This document shows positions 1 through 8,923 of a DNA stretch of 29,504 nucleotides, piece by piece. Position numbers and translations under genes: made by a program. The stretch covers positions 1 to 29,504 of the forward strand of contig CALSCQ010001953.1 in NCBI GenBank assembly GCA_943704525.1, in the 5' to 3' direction. The first letter of the stretch is position 1, and every line of letters starts with the position of its first letter. Below the pieces are notes generated by a model. It searched no databases. It had not been told where the DNA came from and saw nothing but the letters and a program-made list of their open reading frames with translations. Source of the DNA: Pigoraptor vietnamica. Its lineage: Eukaryota; Opisthokonta; Filasterea.

Positions 1-127
1 GGGGGGGCGGGGAGGGGGCCTGGGTGTGATGCGTCTGTAAGATGTGTGTTACAGTGAGTGCGCGTGTGTTCATGCCTACGTGCACCGCACTATTTGCGTT
101 TCGTTTCTCATCGCAAGCGACATGTAG
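1..127. other. Probable PEX10 intron or intron remnant with G-run at window edge
   Basis: The stretch opens with an almost pure G run (1-18) and is otherwise GT-rich with no convincing protein. A donor-like gtgagtgcg at 54 and an acceptor TAG at 125-127 suggest that at least 54-127 is intron of PEX10; whether 19-53 is exon or intron cannot be told here. Confidence 0.4.
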
Positions 128-466
128 GGCTGCGGAGGCTGACGTGAGGGATGCCGCGGGCGAAGTGCCTTCAACTCACAAGTGCAGTTTGTGTCTCGGG
201 CAGCGCCGCCACACGACCGTGACGCCGTGTGGACATCTCTACTGCTGGGCGTGCATCGCGGAGTGGTGCGCCACAAAGGTGTGGAGTTGCAGCCGTGCGT
301 CGTCGTAGAGGGCGCTTCTGTTTTCTACGGACTCTTGTTGCCGCTGCATTTTGTATCGATTTTGTTTGCTTTTTTCTGACGGCTCGGTGCGCCGCAGCCC
401 GAGTGCCCTCTCTGCCGCCAGCCCATTGCGCTCCAGAAGCTCTGCAGGGTGTACAACTTCGACTAG
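128..466 (+). CDS. PEX10: PEX10 peroxisomal RING E3 ligase, 3' end only
   Basis: PEX10 is one of the three RING peroxins of the peroxisomal membrane; with PEX2 and PEX12 it ubiquitinates the import receptor PEX5 so it can be recycled. Two exons are visible: 128-278 and 398-466, joined across a GT-AG intron (279-397) in phase 0. The first carries the start of the RING finger ([10 protein letters not shown], then [15 protein letters not shown]) and the second completes it with PECPLCRQ and the usual PEX10 tail ending in VYNFD and TAG at 464-466. The Cys/His spacing is C3HC4. The N-terminal membrane part lies upstream of the window; bases 1-127 are GT-rich and look like intron ending at TAG 125-127. 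Identity is secure from the RING and tail together; the 5' exon edge is less certain. Confidence 0.9.
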
Positions 467-508
467 ACGTGCGCCGGGCAACTCCTCGAGTCCACGTGAA
501 GGCACACT

Positions 509-1534
509 TTACTTGTGTGCGAGCGAGTGCGCGGGCTGCTGAGATTCGTCCCAGAGCGTCTTTCCGTCGCACGAGCAGATCCGCTTTGTGTTACCAAACA
601 CTCCGGACGAGCGCGCAATGACGCCGCACGCGACGCCGCCCTCGGTGTTGTCCACTGTCGCGTCGTACCTGCCAAGTCAGCGGTGTCAGCTTTTGCCTCT
701 GAGCGCGCTTGAAGACCGCGCACAGGAGCGATTGAACGCGTGGGAAGTGTGGGCTGCAACGATGCGGCGCCCAGCTTAAGAATCTGAGGGCGGTGACGCT
801 TACTTGTCTGCTTCGGCCGAAATGACGATCGACCGCCCGATGACTTCATCCACGCCAAAGGCCGCGTGCTCGATGCGGAAAACTGCGCGTCCGCTGCTGT
901 CCGCTGTTACGTTGCCGAGATCGCCCGCGTGCCGCAACGTGCGGGGATATCTGCGACATTAAAACAGGCTTTGAGAAGCAGCTGGTTGTGGGCAGTGTGG
1001 CGCATTAGTTTTGTCGTGAATGGGCTTATGATATGCGCGCGAGAGAGTGTGTGCGTGTGCGTGTGCGTGTGTGCGTGCGCGTGTGCGTGTGTGTGCGTGT
1101 GCGTGTGTGTGCGTGTTGCGTGCGTGTGCTTGTGTCTGTGTGTGTGTGCGCGTGTGCGTGTGTGCGTGTGTGTGCGTGTTGCGTGTGTGTGCGTGTGCGT
1201 GTGGTGTGTCGACATACGCAGGCGCGCCATGCGGGGACTTGTCGGGATTGTAGTGTGGCCCAGTGTTGCTGCACCCGTCGGAGAGGTCTCCGCACTCGCA
1301 CACGCGGATGCCGTGGCGGCCGGGTTCGAGCCCATCGACAACGCCCTCCACAATCACGTGCGTCGGCGTCGCCTGTGGTGCGCAGCGAATTAAATAGGTA
1401 AAAATGGACAACATTGACTAATGTGAGAGTGTGTGCCTGTGCGTGTCTCTGTGCAAGTGTTTGGGGTGTGTTGGCGTGCGCGGTGTGTGAGTATCTTGTG
1501 TCGAGTGCGTGCGTGCGTGTGTGTGTGTGTGTGC

Positions 1535-1590
<56 letters not shown>

Positions 1591-2166
1591 CTACGTGTAC
1601 TCCGTCAATGAGCGCTAAGAGTGCGTGCACGCATCGTATTTGTAGCATGCGTATGTCGTGCTGCAAAACAGAAGAACAACTCCACCTGTACGATGCGCGC
1701 GACGCCCTTAACGGCCGGATCAGTCCCCGAAATCTCGCACACGGCGGCGCCGAGGTTCGTCGCTCCCACTCCGCTCACGCCGCGCACAACGGCCTTTACG
1801 CCGAGAGAGCGCAACACGTTCAAAAGAATGGAAGACGGCGCCGTTCCCACTGCAAAAAACGAGCGCGAATGTCTCAGGCGGTGCAGGGACACAGACATGA
1901 TAATAAATTACGTCGACGACGCACCGACGATGAGAGAGCCCTCGGCCTCATTGATTGCAAACGACTGCACGCCCGGAAACCCCTCGAGGCGACGAGAAAT
2001 GCTGCTCGTCGCGAGATTGTCTTGCGTGTCAATGGCAAATTCAACCTGCAAATGCGCCGTTCCCCTGTGAGTAAAGCGGCCTGTGAACACGAGCGCCGAC
2101 CAGAGATGCACCGCATACCTCGGATGCGATGGGCTCTTCGCGCACTCGCCCAGAGAACCGTCGCAT
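509..2166 (-). CDS. CCS: Copper chaperone for superoxide dismutase (CCS), six exons
   Basis: CCS loads copper into Cu/Zn superoxide dismutase and forms its disulfide in the cytosol and mitochondrial intermembrane space. My model has exons 2166-2119, 2045-1925, 1849-1686, 1372-1218, 950-804 and 668-509; all phases agree and give 264 residues, close to the usual 250-275. Domain 1 (about 17-75) is HMA-like but has IDTQDN where MxCxxC is expected. Domain 2 (about 105-240) is SOD-like: [27 protein letters not shown] and the disulfide cysteines 145 and 226. Zinc ligands His151, His159, His170 and Asp173 are present, while copper-ligand positions carry Arg134, Cys136 and Ser207. Domain 3 keeps the essential CxC (RICSCDGK, 243-245). 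Two introns are filled with GT/CA repeats. The gene ends 42 nt from the PEX10 stop. The first exon is the least certain; an in-frame ATG at 2111 is an alternative start. Confidence 0.9.
1046..1206. repeat. GT/GC-rich simple repeat in a CCS intron
   Basis: About 160 nt of alternating GTGTGC/GTGCGT on the + strand fills the CCS intron 1217-951. On the sense strand of CCS this reads CA-rich, unlike most other intronic tracts in the window. The alternating purine-pyrimidine order is of the kind that can form Z-DNA. Confidence 0.9.
1504..1589. repeat. GT microsatellite in a CCS intron
   Basis: A nearly perfect (GT)n tract lies inside the CCS intron 1685-1373, CA-rich on the sense strand of the gene. 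No coding potential. Confidence 0.9.
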
Positions 2167-2223
2167 CACTTCTGTCTCGCGAAAAGGAATAGTTGACAAG
2201 TGAGTACAATTCACACATTCCCC

Positions 2224-2541
2224 TTATGTCGCACTGTCAGTCTCTGCGTTGCGCGCTGTCGGCGTCCAACACCCACCGGCTTTGGTGGCGCGGTCTTCCG
2301 AATAGTACGTCGCAATCATGGCAAAGGGGCCCAGCACACTGACTCCCATCGAGAACCCAACGACGATCTTCCTGCCCGTCGACCACTTCCCGCCCGTCGT
2401 CTGCTGGTTCTGCGCTGTGTATGACCGCGCGTGTGGTACTGTGGGCGACCACATCTTATGCGAAGCGCCACGGCAAACACACGCCGCCACTCGCCGCAGC
2501 AACTGCAGCGTCCCGCGCCACGCGGTGAAATGCGCGTGCAT
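2224..2541 (-). CDS. Small putative mitochondrial single-pass membrane protein
   Basis: I do not recognise this protein. The frame from the ATG at 2541 encodes 105 residues: a basic, uncharged-plus-Arg N-terminus typical of a mitochondrial presequence (MHAHFTAWRG, LLRRVA, HARSYTAQ), a polar linker with KWSTGRK, one hydrophobic helix of about 20 residues around IVVGFSMGVSVLGPFAMIA, and a short charged tail YYSEDRATK. This layout resembles small respiratory-chain subunits or assembly factors, but no family motif is seen. The stop lies 57 nt upstream of the CCS start on the same strand. A donor-like gtgggt just after TKAG and an acceptor cag 43 nt later offer a spliced alternative ending with a different short tail. 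The presequence and membrane segment are seen; the mitochondrial location is inferred. Confidence 0.55.
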   Translation of the reverse strand: MHAHFTAWRGTLQLLRRVAACVCRGASHKMWSPTVPHARSYTAQNQQTTGGKWSTGRKIVVGFSMGVSVLGPFAMIATYYSEDRATKAGGCWTPTARNAETDSAT

Positions 2542-2863
2542 TTCTTCCAAGAGTGAACACCTTGTGAGAGAATAAGGAATGTCGTTTCGATGGCCTTTTC
2601 TTTTCTCCTTCAACTGCAATACAACTCAACATGTGTGGTCCTGTCCGTGTTACCACGTTCCGCGCAACCGGACAATTGTGTGGCAACCCCGGATGGATGG
2701 GCGGAAATTTTGGCTTCCGTCGGCTACACAAAAGTGAGTGACACTGTCTTTCATCGAAATCGAAACGAGCTTCAACGATCGCTACGTGAGTCTTCTTCGT
2801 CGCACCATAAGTGCATAGCAACTTTGCTCCTTCAGTAACTGCGCGTGCATGTCAGTTGTGAAA
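2542..2863. promoter_or_regulatory. Divergent promoter region with possible 5' UTR intron of ALDH
   Basis: This gap separates the small membrane protein (-) from ALDH (+). A donor gtgagtgac at 2734 and an acceptor ttcag ending at 2835 bound a 102-nt candidate intron upstream of the ALDH ATG, so the ALDH transcript may carry a spliced leader. A short ATG frame at about 2630 (MCGPVRVTTF...) runs into the same donor; I cannot support it as a gene. Confidence 0.4.
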
Positions 2864-5010
2864 ATGGCGTCCGCCGCGATCAAGGCCATTCCCGAGGTAA
2901 TTGCAGTCGGTCTGTTGTTTTTTTATATTTTATTTTCGCCTGCTTATTGTTGCTGTAGCGTGTCTGTGGGTCGGGTGGGTGCACATTGTCTCGCATGTCG
3001 CTGTTGTATGTAGCGTAGAAATTGAATGCGCGCATCTAATTTCTTAAATTCACCGATGGTGTTCACTCGTCCGCTCTGAAACAGACGGTCGCAAAACTCC
3101 GCGCAACGTTCGAGACGGGGCGCACGCGCGACATCCAATGGCGCCGCACGCAGCTTGAAGCCTTTGAGCGGCTCATTAACGAGAACGTGGACGCCCTCAT
3201 TGGCGCCATTCAGAAGGACCTGCGTCGGCCGAAGATGGAGGTGCGATGCGTGCCTCTGCGTCTTGTATCTGGCTCTGCGTTGCGCGGTCGCTGAGCATTC
3301 GTCTTGATTTGCATGCGCAGTGCCATATTGGCGAGGTTGCGCTGCTGCAGACGGAGGTCGGCCTTGCGCTGTCGAATCTTTCGAGCTGGGTCAAGCCGCA
3401 GAAGCTGCCGACGCCGCTTGTCCAGGTCAAGGGCATGAGCCAGTGCCTCGTTGAGCCGCAGCCCCTCGGCACGGTGCGTGCGTGCGTGCGCGCGGGGAGG
3501 CGTAGTCGCACGGCTGTAGAAGTTGCGGTGCAGGGCTGCATCTGATTTGTTGCGTTTAGTGAAAGAGTTCTAATTGGGGCAGCGAATTGCACGAAGTGCG
3601 AGGCATCTTTTCCCATTGCCCACATCTTTTTCACTTTGTATTGCGCGAGCATCTGCGTGACTCTGCATGTCGCGCGTTGCGCGCAGGTTCTTGTCATCGG
3701 CGCGTGGAACTACCCGTGCCTTCTTCTCCTCCAGCCGGCGATCGGTGCTATTGCGGCCGGAAACGCCGTCGTCATGAAGCCCTCGGAAGTGTCCGCCAAC
3801 ACGGCCAAGCTCATTGCTGAACTCGTCCCCAAGTGAGTGCAGCCGACAACGGCGACGGCATCTAATTGCTCGTTAGCGCGTCACGTTTGTTTGCCGCGTG
3901 ACAGTTGCTGTGTTTATATTGTGAATGACTAGCACAGTCCATGGTTGAGGGGTCAGGATGGGTCCGGAGACTCGCTCACGTGCGCTGTCTGCAGGTATCT
4001 CGACCGCGAGGCCATCACGGTGATCGAGGGTGCCGTGGAAGAGACGACGGCCCTTCTCAAGGAGAAGTTTGACTACATCTTCTACACGGGCAACGGTGCC
4101 GTCGGACGCATCGTTATGCGCGCGGCCGCCGAACACCTCACGCCCGTCACGCTCGAGCTGGTGCGCATGTCGCTTTTGAGGATTGTGTGTGTGCGTTTGG
4201 GGGGACATTGTGTTTGCGCGCGTGTGTATGTTGTGCGTGGGCATGTACATATGTGCATCTCCGCAAATCGCGCCTCACACGCGTCATTTCCCGTGCACAG
4301 GGTGGCAAGAGCCCCTGCATCATTGACTCTGGCACCGACATTGAGATCGCCGCGCGCCGCGTGGTCAAGTGAGTGTGTGCGTGCGAAATTCGAGGTGTAA
4401 GCATATCAGTGCGTCTAACAGAACCCATCTCTCTTTACTTCAGCGGCAAGTTCTTCAACGCCGGCCAGGTGGGTACTTGTCTCCAAATCAAATCCCAAAG
4501 CGCAAAACGAATGCGACGTCTTGTGTGTGTGCGTCTCTGTTGTGGCGCGTAATCATTTCAAATTCTTGTTCCGTGCAGACGTGCGTTGCGCCGGACTACC
4601 TCCTCGTTCACGAGAAGATCCACGACGCTTTCGTCGATCGCCTCAAGCACTACATCGTTCAGTTCTTTGGCACCGACCCGAAGGCGAGCCCCGACTTCAC
4701 CCGCATCGTCAACTCGCGGCACCACCGCCGCATCGTCGATCTTGTCAAGGTATTGTTGCGGTTTATTTGTCTGCGGCCGTGCGTGTCGTGAGTGCGTGCG
4801 AGTGCGTGCGTTCAAGCAGCGTGTGTAGATTGCCTCCCATGCACAAGAATTGTCTCATCTCCCCCTCTTTGCAAATTAGAACGGCGGCGCCAATGCGAAG
4901 GTCCTTGTGGGCGGCGACAGCGACGAGTCCGATCTCTACATTGCCCCCACCCTTATTGGCGACGTTGATCCGGCCTCGAAGCTCATGGTGAGCGGCGAGT
5001 GTGGTTTCTG

Positions 5011-5075
<65 letters not shown>

Positions 5076-5981
5076 GTGTGTGTGTGCGTGTCTGTGCGTG
5101 TGTGTGTGTGTGTGTGCATGCGTGCGTGCGTGCATGTAAGGCGCGCCGTACTTGTGTAGTGTGCTGAAGGGTAGCGCGGCGTCTTGCAGCAAGAGGAAAT
5201 CTTCGGGCCCGTGCTTCCCATCCTCAAAATTTCGTCTGTGGACGATGCAATCAAGTTCATCAATGCCAGGTGCGCACACCGCTTTCTATTTCCCGTGTGT
5301 CAGGGGTGGCCTATTGCGAGACATGTGTTGCATGCGCGTCACCCGCGCTTTCTGCATCCCGTGTGTGGCGGTCGTATTGTGAATGCGTGCGCGGTGTTCG
5401 TTTTGTGTGCATCTCCTGCACACCGCACACACTCTTTGTCCAGTCCAATCGCGTGTCTGAGCGAAAGGACGCGCACCGACGCAGGCCCAAGCCGCTCGCG
5501 CTGTACCTCTTTCCGGGTTCCTCGATGGCAAAGACGGCCGTTCAGAGCCGCACTTCTTCGGGCGCCTTTGTCGTCAACGACGTCATTGTGCACGTCGCGT
5601 GCGGCGAGCTTCCCTTTGGCGGCGTCGGCGAGTCCGGTATGTCGCAATGTGCCTTGCGGCTGTTGTCGGTGTGTTTTGCGAGTGTTTGCATTCGTTTCGA
5701 CATTTCTCACTGGTTATGCCCTCCCATCTCATTCGCGCATCGAAACAAAGGCATGGGACGATACCACGGTGCGTCTTGCATCACACAGCGCGTGTGCACG
5801 CGGGTCGTTAGGGCCACTCACTCACTCACCCGTCGCTCTCTCTCAACAGGCAAGTTCACGTTCGACACTTTCTCACACCAGCGCGGCATCCTCGACAAGA
5901 CCATGTTCATGGACCTCCCCATTCGGTGCGTTTGCGTTAAACAACCGTCATCACACATGCACGCTCGCGCACGCGCACGCG

Positions 5982-6019
<38 letters not shown>

Positions 6020-6180
6020 GCGCACACAGAACTCGCAATTAGCCACAGTTGCGTATTGTCACGTGAAGTGCTCCGACTGTGTGTATTGACGCGCTCCTCC
6101 GCGCCATTCGCGCCCACCCATGTTTCAGGTATCCTCCCTACAACGACAGCAAGCTCGGCTGGGTCAAGATGATGCTGTAA
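2864..6180 (+). CDS. ALDH3: Class 3 / fatty aldehyde dehydrogenase (NAD(P)+), 14 exons
   Basis: The enzyme oxidises medium- and long-chain fatty and aromatic aldehydes to carboxylic acids. Exons: 2864-2896, 3085-3240, 3321-3473, 3687-3832, 3995-4160, 4301-4368, 4444-4468, 4579-4749, 4880-4987, 5190-5269, 5485-5636, 5751-5768, 5850-5925, 6129-6180. Every junction is GT-AG and in phase, giving 467 residues, normal for ALDH3. Seen in order: [18 protein letters not shown] (cofactor site), FTGNGAVGR-like [17 protein letters not shown] with catalytic Glu217, GQTCVAPDY with the nucleophile Cys251, [10 protein letters not shown], and the class 3 ending [21 protein letters not shown]. The Glu-Cys spacing of 34 matches class 3 enzymes. 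The C-terminus lacks the membrane helix of microsomal forms, so a soluble or peroxisomal enzyme is likely. The final residues MML are not a clear PTS1. Exons 7 and 12 are only 25 and 18 nt long. Confidence 0.96.
5014..5132. repeat. GT microsatellite in ALDH intron 9
   Basis: A long (GT)n tract with scattered GC steps occupies the intron 4988-5189, starting about 25 nt after the donor, GT on the sense strand. Confidence 0.9.
5964..6018. repeat. CA microsatellite in ALDH intron 13
   Basis: A GCGCAC tract passing into pure (CA)n lies in the intron 5926-6128. It is CA-rich on the sense strand, the reverse of the other intron tracts of this gene. Confidence 0.9.
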
Positions 6181-6219
6181 AGAAAGCCGCGAGTTGTCCG
6201 TACTCGCTGCTGGCGCCGC

Positions 6220-6818
6220 GTGCGTGCAGTATCAATACACCAGTTTCTGGGCACATGGTCAACGGACGAACACGTCGTCGACGTGCTGTATGGCAGGTGG
6301 CTCCCAAGCAGATGCACTTTTGTGAGAGAAGAAACGTTCACTGAAGACCGCGTGGCCTTTGGACCGGATATGTCTCTCGAGGTACGGCCAATCGCGTCAC
6401 AGTAACAATTTGAAACGTTTTTCCAGTAGGGCTGGCCGTTGCTGCAAACACAAATCAGTGAGCCCTGTCTCGTTAATATCGAAGCTACCATGCCGCGTGC
6501 GGGGTTTCGTGGGCCTCCTGCGTGCTGCCAAGAAATCCCTTCCGTGCAAGTACGATGATTACACCGACTGGATGAGGGCGTCGCGCGTGTTGGCATTCCG
6601 TACCCGAATGCTCAAGATTCCACAGCTCACGCACGTCCAACAATGTCCCGTTCGATATGGGGCGGTGAGTACGTTGTTTAAACGTGTGTGCGAGTGTTGC
6701 GTGTAGCGAATGTGTAGGGCCTGTGTTTGTAATTGTCTGTCTGTCTGTCTGTGTGTGTGTGTGCGTGTGTGTGTGCGTGTGCGTGTGTGTGTATGTGTGT
6801 GTGTATGCGTGCGTATGC

Positions 6819-6864
<46 letters not shown>

Positions 6865-7594
6865 AGTGCGCCTGCTTTCCGTGTTCGTAGGTCAGTGAAG
6901 CGTGAGTTGCATGTTTGATGGCTGCTTTCCCAATTCGCAGGTCCCTCGGCGTGGCGTGGTTGCATCCGCCGCCAAAATGGGCGCGAAACTGGAGCACGTC
7001 AAGGTCTTGTTGGCAGAAGTCGCGCGCTCCAGGCTGTCTGACCACTACTGGCGCAGAGTGTCGAACGATCCCGACAGTGCGCTCGTCGACTTGTGTCGGG
7101 AGACGATGTCGGAGGTGGAGAGTCCAAAGGCGGTGTGCGCGATGATGGGACCGGTCAAGCACAATCCAACGAAGACAGCCTTTAAGGCCGCGGATGAAGT
7201 GATTTCCGGCGATTTCAGGAAGTGTTGTCGTCCCCCGGTGTACGACTGGAGGGAGAAGCAAGTGGACTGCGATTACCAGGACATCGTACGGCTTGAGTAT
7301 GCGTGCGGAAGGGGGAAAGGCGAGGACCGCGCGCTGTTGGGCCAACTATCTCGCAAAGGACGCGGAGTTGCGGCGCGCGATGGCGCGTGCGCCACGGGCG
7401 AGGTGCCGGCGGAGTTTTGCGTGGTCCTTGGAGAGAGGGTGCGCGATCTGAGCGATGAGCTTCGGTTTCGAAGAGTGGTCCAAGGGGAGTGGAAGGGACC
7501 TCCGCCGAAAAACATGGGTTGGCTGCGGTTTGAGCTCATGGATGTGGTGCGGACGAAGCTGCGCACGCTGGGCTCCCGACGGCTTCTACGCTGA
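6220..7594 (+). CDS. Unrecognised gene A with recurring tryptophan-led units; may be decayed
   Basis: I do not recognise this protein. A workable model joins 6220-6381, 6430-6549, 6626-6664 and 6941-7594 across in-phase GT-AG introns, with TGA at 7592-7594; no ATG opens the first exon in frame before 6370, so the start is unknown. The last exon is the firmest part, 217 residues of good codon use. A unit recurs: W-STDEHVVDV (6256), W-RRVSNDPDSALVDL (7049) and W-REKQVDCDYQDIV (7247). The same unit occurs in the facing locus at 7848-8410. Around 7310-7400 the match to that locus (WANYLAKDAEL against WTRYLARDVEL) lies in a different frame from the flanking matches. The locus is therefore either a decaying gene, or spliced in a way I cannot resolve. 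Exon 3 to exon 4 spans a GT-repeat intron. It begins 40 nt after the ALDH stop. Confidence 0.4.
6745..6861. repeat. GT microsatellite in an intron of gene A
   Basis: A (GT)n tract with GC and AT interruptions, preceded by four copies of TGTC/GTCT, fills most of the interval 6665-6940, GT on the + strand. Confidence 0.9.
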
Positions 7595-7847
7595 GGGCGA
7601 ATGAATTTGTTTGCTCTAGAGTGGTGCGGCGAACGAGAAACGTTTTGGCGTAGCGGTTTATATGTTTGCTTGCACTGAATCGCTGTGCACGATCATGAAG
7701 CTTCCCAATGAAAAACTTTAGTACGCCGATGCCCGCACGCAAAAACACGCACCCACGCGTACACCCCAGCATCAGTCACGCACACACACACGGACACACA
7801 CCACACCCCATGCACGCACGCACCCGCACGCACGAACTCGCAGCACG
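7595..7847. other. Gap between convergent genes A and B
   Basis: No gene is evident. The right half (about 7770-7847) is CA/GCAC-rich simple sequence that continues the 3' side of locus B. Confidence 0.6.
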
Positions 7848-8410
7848 TCAATTCTCCTCCCGCCGGTAGCTGTCTGGGACGTCAACGGCACCAAAATTGT
7901 CCACTCTCTTGCGAATAGCATCCAATAGACATTTCCGGCGAGCGACCAGGGCCGCATCCAGCTCATAGCACTGCACCCAACCCCTGTAAGCGGGGTACCA
8001 CGCGCGAAATTTGAACGCAGAGTGCATATCCAACATGTGCTCTGCGACACGCAATATAACAGCGCTTCGACGCTCAGGGTCCTCCACTTCCGCGTTCGCC
8101 CACACATAGGGCCATCTGGCGCAGCAATTCCACGTCCCTCGCGAGGTACCTCGTCCAAAACGAAACGCGGTCTTCGTGGACGTTCTTTCCACCCACAAAC
8201 TCCATCTGCCTCAAAGTCACTTTGCGCGTATAGCGCGTACAAGTCACCGATGTAATCGGCGGGATCCTTCGACCACCTTTCGTTCTTCAGAGGCCGTCCT
8301 TTCCCGCGAAGGGCGCATCGCCACCCTCTTGCGTCGCCCAAACGGAAAGGCGTCGCCCCACCGGGCGTTTGAAACATTACTTGTAACTGGAGCGACAGAC
8401 GGCGCGACAT
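7848..8410 (-). CDS. Unrecognised gene B, inverted relative of gene A; frames broken
   Basis: No known family. Three stretches on the minus strand resemble gene A but lie in three different frames: RWSKDPADYIGDLYALYA (near 8275), then EDRVSFWTRYLARDVELL, then a longer frame from about 8100 to the stop at 7848 with RRSAVILRVAEHML, SAFKFRAWYPAYRGWVQCYE and LDAALVARRKCLLDAIRKRV. Gene A shows corresponding WANYLAKDAEL, DELRFRR and GWLRFELMDVV. ATG candidates are 8410 and 8377. GT...AG gaps of 16 and 19 nt would bring the three frames together, but other introns here are at least about 48 nt, so decay by small insertions and deletions is the simpler reading. It faces A tail to tail about 250 nt away. 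Coding status is uncertain; the similarity between the two loci is the solid observation. Confidence 0.38.
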
Positions 8411-8414
8411 TATT

Positions 8415-8819
8415 ATGCGCACCGTCGTTCGCGCCGTTCGGGGACAGTTCGGGAGCACTTGCGGTTTTTCCATGCGTGCAGTAACGCGCACGCCGACATC
8501 GTTCTCCTACTTCGCAGCAGTTGGAGGACGCAGAGGCGACAGGCGCGCGGCTGTGGAACGCTGCGAACGCTCGCAATGGCAGAATGAAGGCATTGCGGGG
8601 CAACATTTTCAGACGGACGGGAGAAAAATCGGGCATGCCCCCGCTCACCGAGGTAAATTTTAGGTCTGCATTTCCGGTAAGTGTGCTCACATGTGTCCGG
8701 ACCAATGTGGACTTTGTCCGTCCGGACACTGCCTGCTGCTAGCCCATCTGTTTCAGAATCGTGCTTTGCTGCGGCTCGCATCGGCGTGCTGCGGAAGGCA
8801 TTGCTGTGTTGATCTCAGT
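8415..8819 (+). CDS. Doubtful short gene upstream of WDR59
   Basis: An ATG at 8415 opens a frame with a presequence-like N-terminus (MRTVVRAVRGQFGSTC). A donor after GCA at 8480 and an acceptor at 8517 (a 37-nt intron) lead to 8518-8676, which reads QLEDAEATGARLWNAANAR and later IFRRTGEKSGMPPLTE, plausible coding. A canonical gtaagtg donor follows at 8677 and a tttcag acceptor at 8751-8756. Exon 3 then runs to another gtaagt donor at 8820, beyond which no in-phase continuation exists before the WDR59 ATG. It may be a small mitochondrial protein, a spliced 5' leader of WDR59, or chance. Without the second intron the frame stops at 8742. It is divergent from gene B with almost no space between. 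Confidence 0.3.
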
Positions 8820-8923
8820 GTAAGTCGCCGAGGGCTGGAGCGCGCCCCCTCGCGCTCATTGAATCCACTTGAGGAGCGTCTTCGGCCGTGCGTCCGCCGT
8901 GCGCAGCGTTGTGCGCAACCGCC

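Noticed and set aside
1322-1334. tRNA B-box-like GGTTCGAGCCC
   Set aside because: It lies in CCS exon 4 and encodes DGLEP; there is no A-box or cloverleaf around it. Similar words at 14056 and 17165 are also inside coding exons.
866-1414. Long open frames rich in Cys-Val or His-Thr over the GT/CA repeats
   Set aside because: They are the translation of simple repeats inside CCS introns; the real CCS exons on the minus strand run through this region in proper phase.
2590-2838. Small + strand ORF before ALDH
   Set aside because: Its frame passes straight through a good gtgagt donor and has no protein features; a 5' UTR intron of ALDH explains the site better.
6485-7345. 286-residue minus-strand ORF opposite gene A
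   Set aside because: It is a GC-rich shadow of the + strand exons and includes a His-Thr repeat from the GT microsatellite; the similarity to locus B supports the + strand.
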